Shown here one piece after another: positions 1-8,534 of a stretch of 64,000 nucleotides of DNA. This DNA is from Paenibacillus harenae (lineage in GTDB: Bacteria; Bacillota; Bacilli; Paenibacillales; Paenibacillaceae), in assembly GCF_030812415.1 (NCBI RefSeq), contig NZ_JAUSST010000001.1, forward strand, positions 62,001 through 126,000. The letters run 5' to 3'. The notes beneath the pieces are model-generated. The model did not search any database, was not told the DNA's origin, and was given only the letters and a program-made list of their open reading frames with translations. The translations under genes were made by a program, and so were the position numbers. Each line of letters begins with the position of its first letter. The first letter of the stretch is position 1.

Positions 1-210
1 GATATCCAATATCGAGAGGCGAGTCGGCTTGTCCGCTTCGATCCAAAGCCTTTCAATGCCATATAACGTAGGCGCAGCGGCAGCAAAGATACGATTCAAC
101 CTTCTTAGATGCCGCAAAGCTTCGCGAAGCTCGTCGCCTCCGATCGTAAAATCGTCCATCAATTCCTGTTCGACCGCACGTTTGCTCCAATCTCTATACA
201 TGGATTTCAT
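1..210 (-). CDS. Class I SAM-dependent methyltransferase, N-terminal part (runs off window)
   Basis: Reading on the minus strand from ATG at 210, the frame is open to the window edge and gives about 70 residues beginning MKSMYRDWSKRAVEQELMDD and continuing with a Leu/Arg-rich helix (LREALRHLRRLNRIF). This N-terminus resembles the methyltransferase-domain proteins that follow type III polyketide synthases in Bacillota and Actinobacteria; the SAM-binding motif itself lies outside the window. The start overlaps the last 17 bases of the polyketide synthase gene, and an AAAGGAG sequence sits about 14 bases upstream, so the two genes are probably co-translated. A second ATG at 201 is possible. The inferred role is methylation of the polyketide product. 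Confidence 0.7.
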   Translation of the reverse strand, partial: MKSMYRDWSKRAVEQELMDDFTIGGDELREALRHLRRLNRIFAAAAPTLYGIERLWIEADKPTRLSILDI

Positions 211-1354
211 TCAACTGCGCTTCTCTCCTTTGATTTGAAGGCACATAGCCGAATTGAATCATCTCGCATGTAAGTCCGGGTCCGAAAGCGAGCGCTAGTC
301 CGTTCGAAGGGCCGGCATCTCGTTCCATTAGGCCCTGTCTCATTTCGCTTAGCACAAATAGGATGGTCGCGGAAGACATATTGCCGTAATTGCGCAGTAC
401 CGTACGGCTTGGCCTCGACTGCTCTTCCGAGAGCCCGTACAGTTCCGCTAACGTATCGATGATGCCTTTCCCGCCGGGATGAATCGCCCACAGCTCCGGT
501 TTGCCATGCTCGCTAATGAGTTGTTCGATTTGTTCGGGAATATATCTGCCAATCAATCGGGGGATATTGGGCGAAAGATAAAGATCGAATCCGAAGTTTC
601 CCACTTCCCATACCATTTCATCCGCACAATCGGATAGCAGAACGGAACGGTCAGCTCCTAAACGAAAGGCTCCGTTCGCAGCAGACCGCTCGTGCTCAAG
701 CGACCCCGACACGCAAGCAGAAGCGCCATCGCCGAAAAAAGACGCGCCAAATAAGGCCTCGCGCTCGCTTGAGGGCTGAATGTGGAGCGTGCATAGTTCG
801 ACGCACACCATCAATACTTTGGCTGCTGCATGGTTCGCTATGATTTGTTTGGACAGGCTAATGCCTCTTAAACCCGCAGCGCATCCTAGAAAGTTAAGAG
901 GTAAACGGTTAACCGTAGCAGCTAGTCCTAACCGGCTTACGAGTATGGTATCCATCCCCGGCAGGAATTGTCCCGTACAGCTTACGGTGATCAGATGCGT
1001 AATGTCGGACGCCGGTACGTTCGCATCGTCTAAAGCCTTCCTCGCTGCGGCTAGCGCAAGCGGTACGGACTCTCTTTTGTATGTTTCCATACGTTCTGCT
1101 GTCGAAGGCCATTGCTCGCTGGGCGACTGCAAGAAGTAGCGGCATCGATCGGCCGGTTCCAGCAGATTCGGTTCGCATGTATAGCGAGTCTCCACCCCGC
1201 ATTGCTTGAATATTCGTTTGGCCCAACGCGCGGAGTCGGGATAGTCTTGCAAAGCCTCCGTTATCCGCATCGACGTATGGGCTTGTTCGAGTTTAAAAGC
1301 CGGCACGGCCGTGCCTATTCCAAGAATCGCAACGCTTGAATTCGCTTGGATCAT
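194..1354 (-). CDS. Type III polyketide synthase (chalcone/stilbene synthase family, BpsA-like)
   Basis: 386 residues, the normal length for a homodimeric type III polyketide synthase. The thiolase-fold catalytic triad is visible: Cys158 in LPLNFLGCAAG, His292 in WAIHPGG and Asn325 in RNYGNMSS. The C-terminal GFGPGL-type loop appears as AFGPGL (residues 356-361). These cytosolic enzymes condense malonyl-CoA onto acyl-CoA starters; in Bacillus the BpsA homologue makes alkylpyrones and is followed by a methyltransferase, the same order as here. A purine-rich GAGGGG lies upstream of ATG 1354. The starter unit cannot be read from the sequence. Confidence 0.93.
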   Translation of the reverse strand: MIQANSSVAILGIGTAVPAFKLEQAHTSMRITEALQDYPDSARWAKRIFKQCGVETRYTCEPNLLEPADRCRYFLQSPSEQWPSTAERMETYKRESVPLALAAARKALDDANVPASDITHLITVSCTGQFLPGMDTILVSRLGLAATVNRLPLNFLGCAAGLRGISLSKQIIANHAAAKVLMVCVELCTLHIQPSSEREALFGASFFGDGASACVSGSLEHERSAANGAFRLGADRSVLLSDCADEMVWEVGNFGFDLYLSPNIPRLIGRYIPEQIEQLISEHGKPELWAIHPGGKGIIDTLAELYGLSEEQSRPSRTVLRNYGNMSSATILFVLSEMRQGLMERDAGPSNGLALAFGPGLTCEMIQFGYVPSNQRREAQLNEIHV

Positions 1355-1530
1355 CGTCGTTATTCATCCCCTCGATACTCACTTTGAATATATCTATTCG
1401 ATACAGCATTTCAATATGATGGAAACCGATAGAATCATATGAACCAGGCGGATAACGACAATCGTATTTGTCCGATTAATCTCGACCTTTTCGGGAATAA
1501 TTAGGACAAAAAGGAGCGTGATCCCGTAAG

Positions 1531-2367
1531 ATGCACACGGTATGGAAAGGCGCAATCAGCTTTGGACTTGTCCACGTCCCGGTCAAGATGTTTACGGCTA
1601 CGGAAGATAAAGACGTCCACTTTCGGAGTATACATAAGGAATGCGGAACTCCTATTTCCAATGTACGTACTTGCGCCCATTGCGGCAAAGAGGTAGGGCT
1701 CGACGATATTGCTAAAGGCTTCGAGTACGAGAAAGGCAAATTTGTACTGTTTAATGATGAAGAAATCGAGGCGCTCAAACCTGAATCGGCGAGAGTCATT
1801 CAAATTCTTGATTTTGTCGACTTAACGGATATCGATCCGCTCTATTTCCAGAAAGCGTATTACCTCTCGCCTGATATGTCGGGCGCTGGCGCCTACAGCT
1901 TGCTGCTTGAAGCGATCAAACAAACGGGTAAAATCGGGATTGCCAAAATATCCATTCGCAGCAAAAGCAGCCTTGCGGCCATTCGCGTCGTCGGCAATTG
2001 CCTTTGTCTCGAGACGATGCATTATCCCGACGAAATTCGTTCTCTTGCCCTAGTGCCAAATCTTCCGGAACAGACCGTTGTGAATGAAAAGGAATTGCAG
2101 ATGGCCAAAATGCTCATTGAACAGCTATCTGAAACGTTTAGTCCAGAGAAATATACCGACGACTACCGATTGTCGATGCTGGAAGCCATTCAGCATAAAA
2201 TCGCGGGTGAAAGCGTGGATATCGTCTCGGCGCCGGCTGAAGGTCGATCCAATGTCATCGATCTTATGGCTGCCTTGCAGGCTAGCCTGGAAGCAGCCAA
2301 AACGCCGCCGGCGGCTCCTAAGCCAAAACGTAAAAGCCCGTCGAAGAAAACGAAGGAAATCGTATGA
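1531..2367 (+). CDS. ku: Bacterial Ku protein for non-homologous end joining
   Basis: 278 residues starting HTVWKGAISFGLVHVPVKMF after Met, the hallmark opening of bacterial Ku. The homodimer ring binds double-strand DNA ends and recruits an ATP-dependent ligase. A CGTPIS..C..CGKEV segment (about residues 36-56) provides cysteines as in many bacterial Ku proteins. The C-terminus is a Pro/Lys-rich tail (last 20 residues, PKPKRKSPSKKTKE), a common DNA-binding extension. An AAAAAGGAG sequence lies 14 bases before the ATG. The partner ligase is encoded 1.1 kb downstream on the same strand, with an endonuclease IV-like gene on the opposite strand between them. Such systems are often sporulation-controlled in Bacillus, but no convincing sigma-G promoter could be established here. 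Confidence 0.96.
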   Translation: MHTVWKGAISFGLVHVPVKMFTATEDKDVHFRSIHKECGTPISNVRTCAHCGKEVGLDDIAKGFEYEKGKFVLFNDEEIEALKPESARVIQILDFVDLTDIDPLYFQKAYYLSPDMSGAGAYSLLLEAIKQTGKIGIAKISIRSKSSLAAIRVVGNCLCLETMHYPDEIRSLALVPNLPEQTVVNEKELQMAKMLIEQLSETFSPEKYTDDYRLSMLEAIQHKIAGESVDIVSAPAEGRSNVIDLMAALQASLEAAKTPPAAPKPKRKSPSKKTKEIV

Positions 2368-2405
2368 CATAACGTCACTGTGAGGAAGTCTCGAGAAAAG
2401 GAACG

Positions 2406-2437
2406 AAAAAAGCTCATTCCAAGGGATGAGCTTTTTG
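2406..2437. terminator. Bidirectional terminator between Ku and the endonuclease IV-like gene
   Basis: The inverted repeat AAAAAGCTCAT / ATGAGCTTTTT with a short loop lies between the two convergent genes. A- and T-tracts on both flanks let it serve both strands. Confidence 0.85.
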
Positions 2438-2442
2438 ACGCA

Positions 2443-3291
2443 TTATTTGTTAATCGTCTGCCCTGCAGCAAGGGTGTAGACGTATTTAATCTCATCCCGG
2501 TGAGAGTATGCCTGAGAACTCGGAGTTTCCAAGATGAGGGGCAGATCCCTTATAACGGAGGACTGCAGAAATGCCTTCATATTATTTTCGCCGATATATC
2601 CCTTTCCAACGTTGGCATGACGGTCTTTGCAGGAGCTGCTTGGATAAACGGAATCATTAAGATGAATAGCCTTAAGATTGTCGAAGTACCCTAATTGTGT
2701 CCCCTTCTCCATGATCGTCGTCCAATTATGCCCGGCCCATAAACCGCTGGCGAATGCATGGCAGGTATCGAAGCAGTAGCCGATTTTCTCGGGATAATAC
2801 GTCAATTTTCGGATTTGCACAAGCTCTTCCAGCGTGATTCCCATTTTCGCCCCTTGTCCGGCGTTATTCTCGATAAGCACCAAAGACTTGCCTTCCCAGT
2901 TCGTAAGAATTTGATTAAGCATATCGATCATGAGCTTATATCCGACTAGAGGATCGGCGCCTTTATATTTTCCGAAATGGACGACAAGGCCGATGGATCC
3001 GCATGCTTCCGTTATCGCTAAATCATTCAAAATGGAACGGATCGTCACTTGCTGCAACTCTGGATCTTCGATCGATAGGTTCGTCGTATAAGGGGTATGG
3101 GCGATAGAAACGAGACCATGCTCTTGGCAATAACGAGCGCAGCTACCCGTATCCTTGAGGTCAATGGACTTTATGGACAGGCTGCGCGGGTTTTTAGGAA
3201 AATACTGAAACGCACTCGCCCCCAGCTTTACTGCCTCTTGCGCCGCGCCCAAATACCCTCTTCTAATCGTCACATGGCTTCCGACCTTCAT
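2443..3291 (-). CDS. Endonuclease IV-like TIM-barrel (AP endonuclease family 2)
   Basis: 282 residues starting MKVGSHVTIRRGYLGAAQEA, the beta1-alpha1 start of the endonuclease IV / xylose-isomerase-like barrel. Metal-site segments typical of the family are visible: VHFGKY near the middle, LIENNAG (metal-binding Glu), CFDTCHAFASG and HLNDSVYP, and a late ILETP. Endonuclease IV cleaves the backbone at abasic sites and trims blocked 3' ends. Its place between Ku and ligase suggests end cleaning in repair. GGGAGGAG lies just before ATG 3291. It is more divergent than housekeeping Nfo, so its exact substrate is uncertain. Confidence 0.85.
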   Translation of the reverse strand: MKVGSHVTIRRGYLGAAQEAVKLGASAFQYFPKNPRSLSIKSIDLKDTGSCARYCQEHGLVSIAHTPYTTNLSIEDPELQQVTIRSILNDLAITEACGSIGLVVHFGKYKGADPLVGYKLMIDMLNQILTNWEGKSLVLIENNAGQGAKMGITLEELVQIRKLTYYPEKIGYCFDTCHAFASGLWAGHNWTTIMEKGTQLGYFDNLKAIHLNDSVYPSSSCKDRHANVGKGYIGENNMKAFLQSSVIRDLPLILETPSSQAYSHRDEIKYVYTLAAGQTINK

Positions 3292-3434
3292 CTTTCTCCT
3301 CCCATTCCATAAAACACTGCAACACGATAACCGCTATGATATAGTCTTGTCACCCGTTACATTTGTTATGCTGGAAGCCGGATGTGGGCAAACTTACTTG
3401 AACTAAACAATTTTTCGGGAGGCGTTCATCTACT

Positions 3435-4388
3435 ATGGATCTTAAGCCCGTTTACCCCTTTGAGCCTATTAGTACGACTACTCCCCCGACGGGTGACAAC
3501 TGGGTGTCGCAGATCAAGTGGGATGGCGTTCGTGTGCTCCTTTATAATGACGGCAACGCAACCAAACTTATTAACCGGAGATTGAATGAACGAACGTTGC
3601 AATATCCCGAACTACTTGACGCAAGATTATTTTGCAAAGCCGATTCCGTTATTCTTGATGGAGAAATTATTGCGTTTGACCAGAGTAAACCTTCCTTCTA
3701 CGAGGTGATGAAAAGAGACAGCTTAAAGCAATCTCAAAAAATCAAGCAAACCTCCGTTCAAATTCCGGTTACTTATATGATCTTCGACGTCTTATTTTAT
3801 AACGGGGATTGGGTGACGGATAGATCGCTGCAAGATCGTCAGGCATTACTTGATCAAATCATAATTCCGCAAAATAACGTGCAAATCGTGCAAAACTTTG
3901 TTGACGGGGAAGCTCTGTTCGAACTGATGAAACAAAATCATATGGAAGGCATCGTTTATAAGGACCTTGGCAGTACTTATCGTATCGATGGCAAAGACGG
4001 TCGTTGGAGAAAGCTGAAGGTCATGAAGGATCTCTATGCCGTTGTAGGCGGGGTCACATTAAATCATTCGATCGTGAACTCGCTAATGCTCGGTATTTAT
4101 ACAAATGATCGTGAATTGATTTATATCGGTCATGCGGGCACCGGTAAATTATCGCAGAGAGATTGGGCCAAAATGACGGAAGAGATAAAGGGGATTCAAA
4201 CCGATCAAAGTCCCTTCCATAATGAACCCGAAAGGACCAAAGACGCGATTTGGGTAAAGCCCGAACTGACGGTCAAGGTCGAATACTTCGAGTTTACCTC
4301 CAAGGGGACGATGCGTCACCCAAGCATCCAAGCCGTTGTGAAACGAGACGTGAACGAATGCACGATAGACCAGTTAAAGGGACAGTAA
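3435..4388 (+). CDS. ATP-dependent DNA ligase, stand-alone LigD-type ligase domain
   Basis: 317 residues. The adenylation motif I is IKWDGVR, placing the AMP-accepting lysine at residue 28. Further nucleotidyltransferase motifs are ILDGEIIAF (motif III region), MEGIVYKD (motif IV) and RWRKLKV (motif V), followed by an OB-fold-like C-terminal half. It lacks the polymerase and 3'-phosphoesterase domains of full-length LigD, so it is a minimal ligase that would seal ends held by Ku. A GGGAGG sequence lies 12 bases before ATG 3435. The 143-bp gap to the divergent endonuclease gene must carry promoters for both. Confidence 0.93.
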   Translation: MDLKPVYPFEPISTTTPPTGDNWVSQIKWDGVRVLLYNDGNATKLINRRLNERTLQYPELLDARLFCKADSVILDGEIIAFDQSKPSFYEVMKRDSLKQSQKIKQTSVQIPVTYMIFDVLFYNGDWVTDRSLQDRQALLDQIIIPQNNVQIVQNFVDGEALFELMKQNHMEGIVYKDLGSTYRIDGKDGRWRKLKVMKDLYAVVGGVTLNHSIVNSLMLGIYTNDRELIYIGHAGTGKLSQRDWAKMTEEIKGIQTDQSPFHNEPERTKDAIWVKPELTVKVEYFEFTSKGTMRHPSIQAVVKRDVNECTIDQLKGQ

Positions 4389-4396
4389 ACGGAAGA

Positions 4397-4426
4397 AGAA
4401 GATCCCTATAAGGATCTTCTCTTTGT
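4397..4426. terminator. Terminator between ligase and MFS genes
   Basis: AGAAGATCC / GGATCTTCT form a nine-base stem around a six-base loop, followed by CTTTGTT on the plus strand. It lies between two convergent genes. Confidence 0.75.
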
Positions 4427-4442
4427 TCTGTTAAGATTGTTG

Positions 4443-6002
4443 TTAATGAGCGCCGGAATATTTCACGGCATCAGTCGATTCAACTGCCTCTGTGGATGCA
4501 TCCAGCTTATCTCTGCCCATGAACGATGCAGCCAGCAACGCTAGAGCGACGGGGATGACTGCCCAGGCGAAGGTTTGAACGATGGAATCGGATAGCTTGC
4601 CCGTTATCGCATCCAGGAACTCGTTTGGAATGAGCTGTCTTGTTTCCGGCATGAGCAAGGTATGCGTATCCTCCAGATTCAGCCCTTCCGGAAGCGCTGC
4701 TCCGCCTTCTGCGCCGTCGGCGGTTAAGCCGCTCATCTTGTTCGAGAACGACTGGCTCTGAATAAGCCCGAACACGGTGATGCCAAGCGTCATGCCCAGC
4801 GATCGCAAGAAGTTGAGCGTTGCGCTCGCCGAGCCGCGCTGACGATAGGAAAGACCATGAATAGCCGCGCTGCTGAGTACCGAGAACGAAGCGCCGATGC
4901 CAAGACCGATCAATACCATATACGATGTTACCAGCAAACGTGAAGACTCAGGTGTTAGCGTCGTAACAAGCGCCGTGCCAAGGCCGAGCAAGGCAAGCGT
5001 CGGGATAATAACGCTGCGATAGGACAATTTCGAGATAACCATGCCTCCGAGCGTTGCCGTAATGACCGTACCGATCATCATCGGCAGCAGAACGAGTCCG
5101 GAGTTCGTTGCCGTACCGCCGAGAACCCCTTGTATGAAGATCGGAATATAAACCGATGCCACGATAAAGGCTGCTCCGCTGAACAATGCAACAAGGATGC
5201 TTGAAGTATAGAGCCGGTTCTTGAATAGCTTGAACGAGATGATCGGCTCCTCGGCCTTCCGCTCCGCAATGACGAATCCGATCGCCAGCACAACGAAGCC
5301 AACGATTAATCCGATCATTTCAAATGAGCTCCATGCAAATGTTTTACCGCCAAGCTCAAGCGCGAAGATGAGACAGACAATCGCGCCGAGCAGCGTTGAG
5401 GCGCCGAGCCAGTCGATAGGCTGCTTGGAATGCTCATGCGATTCTTTATAATTGAAGGCAACCAAGGCAAAGGCGATCGCGCCTAGCGGCAGATTGATAT
5501 AGAAGATCCATTGCCATGAAATATGATCGGTTATATATGCGCCTAGAAGCGGGCCGAAGACGCTGGATAAACCAAATACGGCGCCGAACAGACCCGTGAG
5601 GCTGCCCCTCTTCTCTAGCGGGACGGCATCTAACAAGATCGTGAACGCGATGGGTATAAGCGCTCCGCCGCCGATGCCTTGAATGGCTCTATAGATCGCA
5701 AGCTCGGTAATCGTCCCTGCCGTTCCGCATAAGGCGGAACCTATCATGAACACAATAATCCCGAAGACGAAGAAACGTTTGCGTCCGTACATATCGGACA
5801 ATTTGCCGAAGATCGGCATGCCGGCCATCTCTGCGACCATGTACGCGGATGTTACCCATACGAATTTGTCCATGCCGCCCAATTCGCCGACGATGTTGCC
5901 CATTGCGGTAGCAACAATCGTATTGTCCATGGATGCCATTAGAATGCTAAGCAGCAATCCGGCTATGACGAGCGTTAGATTTCTTTTGCTTAAATGCGTC
6001 AT
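4443..6002 (-). CDS. DHA2-family MFS multidrug exporter (EmrB/QacA type)
   Basis: 519 residues with about 14 hydrophobic helices, the length and topology of drug:H+ antiporter-2 proteins. Motif A after helix 2 is GKLSDMYGRKR, and helix 1 has the family's LLLSILMASMDNTIVATAM with the acidic residue of motif D1. It is expected to export drugs or metabolites across the cytoplasmic membrane using the proton gradient. AAGGAG precedes ATG 6002 by about 12 bases. The WYL regulator lies immediately upstream on the same strand but is separated by a terminator, so the exporter probably has its own promoter under that regulator. The substrate is unknown. Confidence 0.93.
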   Translation of the reverse strand: MTHLSKRNLTLVIAGLLLSILMASMDNTIVATAMGNIVGELGGMDKFVWVTSAYMVAEMAGMPIFGKLSDMYGRKRFFVFGIIVFMIGSALCGTAGTITELAIYRAIQGIGGGALIPIAFTILLDAVPLEKRGSLTGLFGAVFGLSSVFGPLLGAYITDHISWQWIFYINLPLGAIAFALVAFNYKESHEHSKQPIDWLGASTLLGAIVCLIFALELGGKTFAWSSFEMIGLIVGFVVLAIGFVIAERKAEEPIISFKLFKNRLYTSSILVALFSGAAFIVASVYIPIFIQGVLGGTATNSGLVLLPMMIGTVITATLGGMVISKLSYRSVIIPTLALLGLGTALVTTLTPESSRLLVTSYMVLIGLGIGASFSVLSSAAIHGLSYRQRGSASATLNFLRSLGMTLGITVFGLIQSQSFSNKMSGLTADGAEGGAALPEGLNLEDTHTLLMPETRQLIPNEFLDAITGKLSDSIVQTFAWAVIPVALALLAASFMGRDKLDASTEAVESTDAVKYSGAH

Positions 6003-6028
6003 TGGTTGAAAACACTCCTTCGATTCAA

Positions 6029-6057
6029 TCGTTAATTTGACCTGAGTTCAGTGTAAA
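6029..6057 (-). promoter_or_regulatory. Possible promoter with imperfect palindrome in front of the MFS exporter
   Basis: On the minus strand TTTACA (6057-6052) is followed after 17 bases by a poor -10, TAACGA. The spacer carries CTGAACTCAG, an imperfect palindrome that could be an operator for the adjacent WYL regulator. Sequence support is weak. Confidence 0.3.
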
Positions 6058-6089
6058 CAAAAAAGTATGACAACAGTTTGTCATACTTC
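6057..6089 (-). terminator. Terminator containing the stop codon of the WYL regulator gene
   Basis: On the minus strand AAGTATGACAA pairs with TTGTCATACTT, followed by TTTTTG. The TGA stop codon of the regulator (6083-6081) is inside the 5' arm, so gene end and terminator coincide. Confidence 0.8.
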
Positions 6090-7004
6090 CGGATAGATTC
6101 GAACCATTTTTTTGATTTTTTCTTTCATCCGCTCTCGAAGCGTCGGAGGCTCAAGCACCTCGACTCCGTCGCCGAAGCTTAGCAGGATCGGTATGAGCCA
6201 GCGTTCGCTTCCTCCTGCGGTCACGCGCAGCTCGATGATGAGCGAGCCGTCTTCCTGATACGTTTTGTCGGCGTTATAGAAGAAGTCGAGCGCTCTGGCT
6301 AAGGTTTCGACCTTGAAGTGAAGCACTGCATCCTCTTGAACCGCTTCCGGCCTATAATTCTGCTGCAGCCGTTCACCATATATTGGCGCTTCATGTTTTC
6401 TCGTGTAGTGCTCGCCTAATGCCGTTAGCTCCGCTATTCGCGACAGCTTGAACTCGCGATAGTCGCTGCGCGTTCTGCAATAGCCGAATAAGTACCAGGA
6501 ATCGTACTTGAGCAGCAGACTTGCAGGTTCGACATCCCGGCTTGCCCGCTCGCTCTTTGCATTTATATACTCGAAACGGATCACTTTGCGTTCCTTAATG
6601 GCATTGCGGATGATTCGAAGGTATTCATTATAGGCGTGCTGCGAGCCGATATCCATCGAGAGGCTTGGCATGCCGGAATCATTCTGAAGCGTCTGCAGCT
6701 TATTGATCGTTTCCTGGGCCTTCTCGTCGTCGAACACGGTGGACATGCTATGCAGGATCGTTACGAGCGATCCGACATCATAGGAGCCTAACAGGCTTTT
6801 GTCCATTTTATAGGTATCGATAATGCCGAAGCCGCCGTTGACGCCTTGGTACGATACGACCGGAATGCCTGCCGCGCAAATCGCATCAATATCCCGGTAG
6901 ATCGTTCGTTGCGATACGTTGTATTTCTCGGCCAGAGCCGAGGCGGACAATATCTCATTGTTGAGCAGCATGTAGATCATTGAAATGAGTCTTTCCAGTT
7001 TCAT
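6081..7004 (-). CDS. YafY-type transcriptional regulator (HTH_11 plus WYL domain)
   Basis: 307 residues. Residues 1-60 form a winged helix-turn-helix (LSASALAEKYNVSQRTIYRDIDAI), followed by a linker and a WYL domain in the C-terminal half (KVIRFEYINAKSE, WYLFGYCRTRSDYREFKLSRI) and a WCX-like end. WYL proteins bind DNA and respond to small ligands or nucleic acids. AAGGAGAG precedes the ATG. The gene lies 78 bp upstream of the MFS exporter in the same direction, a common regulator-exporter arrangement, so it probably controls that exporter. Confidence 0.9.
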   Translation of the reverse strand: MKLERLISMIYMLLNNEILSASALAEKYNVSQRTIYRDIDAICAAGIPVVSYQGVNGGFGIIDTYKMDKSLLGSYDVGSLVTILHSMSTVFDDEKAQETINKLQTLQNDSGMPSLSMDIGSQHAYNEYLRIIRNAIKERKVIRFEYINAKSERASRDVEPASLLLKYDSWYLFGYCRTRSDYREFKLSRIAELTALGEHYTRKHEAPIYGERLQQNYRPEAVQEDAVLHFKVETLARALDFFYNADKTYQEDGSLIIELRVTAGGSERWLIPILLSFGDGVEVLEPPTLRERMKEKIKKMVRIYPEV

Positions 7005-7027
7005 TGCTTCTCTCCTTCATACAGATC

Positions 7028-7064
7028 AAAAACCACCGCTTGAGCAAGCTTGGAGCGGTGGTTT
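7028..7064 (-). terminator. Terminator after the TerB-like gene
   Basis: On the minus strand AACCACCGCT pairs with AGCGGTGGTT, followed by TTTGATC. It lies 20 bases after the TerB-like stop codon. Confidence 0.85.
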
Positions 7065-7082
7065 GGATGTTGTTGTTACGAG

Positions 7083-7502
7083 TTAACCATGCTGCGGAGG
7101 GTTCAAGATCAGCTTCATGCCTTCAACCTTAAGCTGATCGACGCGGATAACCCAATCTTTGAACACCTCGTACGTTTCGTCCGAGAAGCCGAACAGCTTC
7201 TGCATATCTCTGACGATTTGTTTCTCTTCATCATTATAGTCGCCGTCAGCGAATATAAGCAGCAATATTTCAGCGAAAAAAATGTTCTTGGTCGGCTCGT
7301 CCTTCAGATCGCCGATAATGTCGGCAAGCGGCCTCGCCTTGATCGTTTGCAGCTTATACGGCTGCATATCCATTTCGCTTAAATAGGTACGCAAATATTC
7401 CTTCTCTCTGCGGTTGACGAATCCATCGGCGTTCGCAACGACATGCGCCAATTCCAAAAATGCTTCCTTATGCTCTTGGGTTTGCAGGAAATGCAAAAAC
7501 AA
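7083..7502 (-). CDS. TerB-like protein
   Basis: 139 residues, all helical in character. Two related acidic segments, NADGFVNRREKEYL (about 27-40) and FADGDYNDEEKQIV (about 83-96), match the duplicated metal-binding helical motif of the TerB family (tellurite-resistance/stress-linked, cytosolic or membrane-associated). The best start is TTG at 7502, nine bases after AAGGGAG. It is monocistronic, with no other ter gene nearby. Its role in this organism is unknown; membrane-linked stress response is only the family association. Confidence 0.75.
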   Translation of the reverse strand: MFLHFLQTQEHKEAFLELAHVVANADGFVNRREKEYLRTYLSEMDMQPYKLQTIKARPLADIIGDLKDEPTKNIFFAEILLLIFADGDYNDEEKQIVRDMQKLFGFSDETYEVFKDWVIRVDQLKVEGMKLILNPPQHG

Positions 7503-7640
7503 AACGCTCCACTCCCTTGTTTCTTATCGTGTTTTTCGGATCATCCTTTTAGTTTCGACGGGCAAGGCGCGTAATCCTACATTGATGATGAAAACAAATA
7601 AACAATTTTTCAAATGGAATATGAAGTTGAAAATTATCGT

Positions 7641-7671
7641 TTGACATTGACGGTACGTAAAGGTGTACGAT
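7641..7671 (+). promoter_or_regulatory. MerR-type promoter with 19-bp spacer
   Basis: TTGACA (7641-7646) and TACGAT (7666-7671) are separated by exactly 19 bases, the over-long spacing typical of promoters activated by MerR-family proteins. The spacer contains GTAC-flanked bases (GGTACGTAAAGGTGTACG). It lies directly in front of a MerR gene, so autoregulation is likely. Confidence 0.6.
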
Positions 7672-7694
7672 TACTTGTGTCAGGAGGAATAAAG

Positions 7695-8465
7695 ATGGAA
7701 TATACCGTTCAAAAGCTTGGGCAGCTCGCCGGCATCAGCACGCGGACGCTGCGTTATTACGATGAGATTGATCTTCTGAAGCCGGCCAGAATCAACTCGT
7801 CGGGATATCGTATCTACGGCAATAAGGAGGTTGATCGACTCCAACAAATTTTATTTTACCGCGAGCTTGGCGTCAGCCTGGAGTCGATTAGAGAAATGAT
7901 GAACTCGCCTGCCTTCAATGCGGAATCCGCGCTGAAGGAACATCGCAAGCAGCTGATGGAGAAGCGCGAGCATTTGAATCGGCTAATTGAAACCGTCGAC
8001 CTGACGCTAGCCCAGAAGGAAGGGAAGATTACGATGACCGATAAGCAGAAATTCGAAGCTTTCAAGCAGAAGCTGGTTGACGATAACGAGAAGCAATACG
8101 GAGAAGAGATTCGTTCCAAGTACGGAGACGAGCAAGTTAATCGTTCGAATCAGAAAGTCAAAGGAATGACGGAGCAGCAGCATGCGGAGCTGGAGCAGCT
8201 CGCAGCCGATATTCACACGACACTAGCCGCAGCGTTTGCAACCGGCGATCCGGCCGGAGAGCTTGCGCAGCAAGCGGTCGATATGCATCGCAGATGGCTC
8301 ACCTTCTATTGGGACCAGTACAGCAAGGAAGCACATGCCGGCGTTGCGCAAATGTATGTCGATGACGAACGCTTCACCGCTTATTACGATAAGGAGCAGC
8401 CAGGCATAGCCGCTTTCCTAAGAGACGCTGTGTTCATCTATACAGGCACGGAGAAGATTGAATAG
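7695..8465 (+). CDS. MerR-family activator with TipAS antibiotic-recognition domain
   Basis: 256 residues from ATG 7695, chosen because AGGAGGAATAAAG directly precedes it and the protein then opens with the MerR start MEYTVQKLGQLAGISTRTLRYYDEIDLLKP. A coiled coil follows (about 75-115), and the C-terminal half is a TipAS domain (MHRRWLTFYWDQYSKEAHAGVAQMYVDDERFTAYYD in segments). TipA/Mta-like proteins bind peptide antibiotics or other hydrophobic ligands and switch on promoters with 19-bp spacers, including their own. An in-frame upstream ATG at 7614 would add a basic, non-MerR extension and lacks a ribosome-binding site. Confidence 0.92.
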   Translation: MEYTVQKLGQLAGISTRTLRYYDEIDLLKPARINSSGYRIYGNKEVDRLQQILFYRELGVSLESIREMMNSPAFNAESALKEHRKQLMEKREHLNRLIETVDLTLAQKEGKITMTDKQKFEAFKQKLVDDNEKQYGEEIRSKYGDEQVNRSNQKVKGMTEQQHAELEQLAADIHTTLAAAFATGDPAGELAQQAVDMHRRWLTFYWDQYSKEAHAGVAQMYVDDERFTAYYDKEQPGIAAFLRDAVFIYTGTEKIE

Positions 8466-8479
8466 ATGATGAAATAGTC

Positions 8480-8522
8480 GGGGCTGACTCCTAAGATGCT
8501 TAGGAGTCAGCCCCCGTTTCGT
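8480..8522. terminator. Bidirectional terminator between MerR gene and thrS
   Basis: GGGGCTGACTCCTAA and TTAGGAGTCAGCCCC form a perfect 15-base stem with a five-base loop between two convergent genes, with a T-rich stretch on the plus side. Confidence 0.92.
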
Positions 8523-8534
8523 ATTTTCGGCTGT

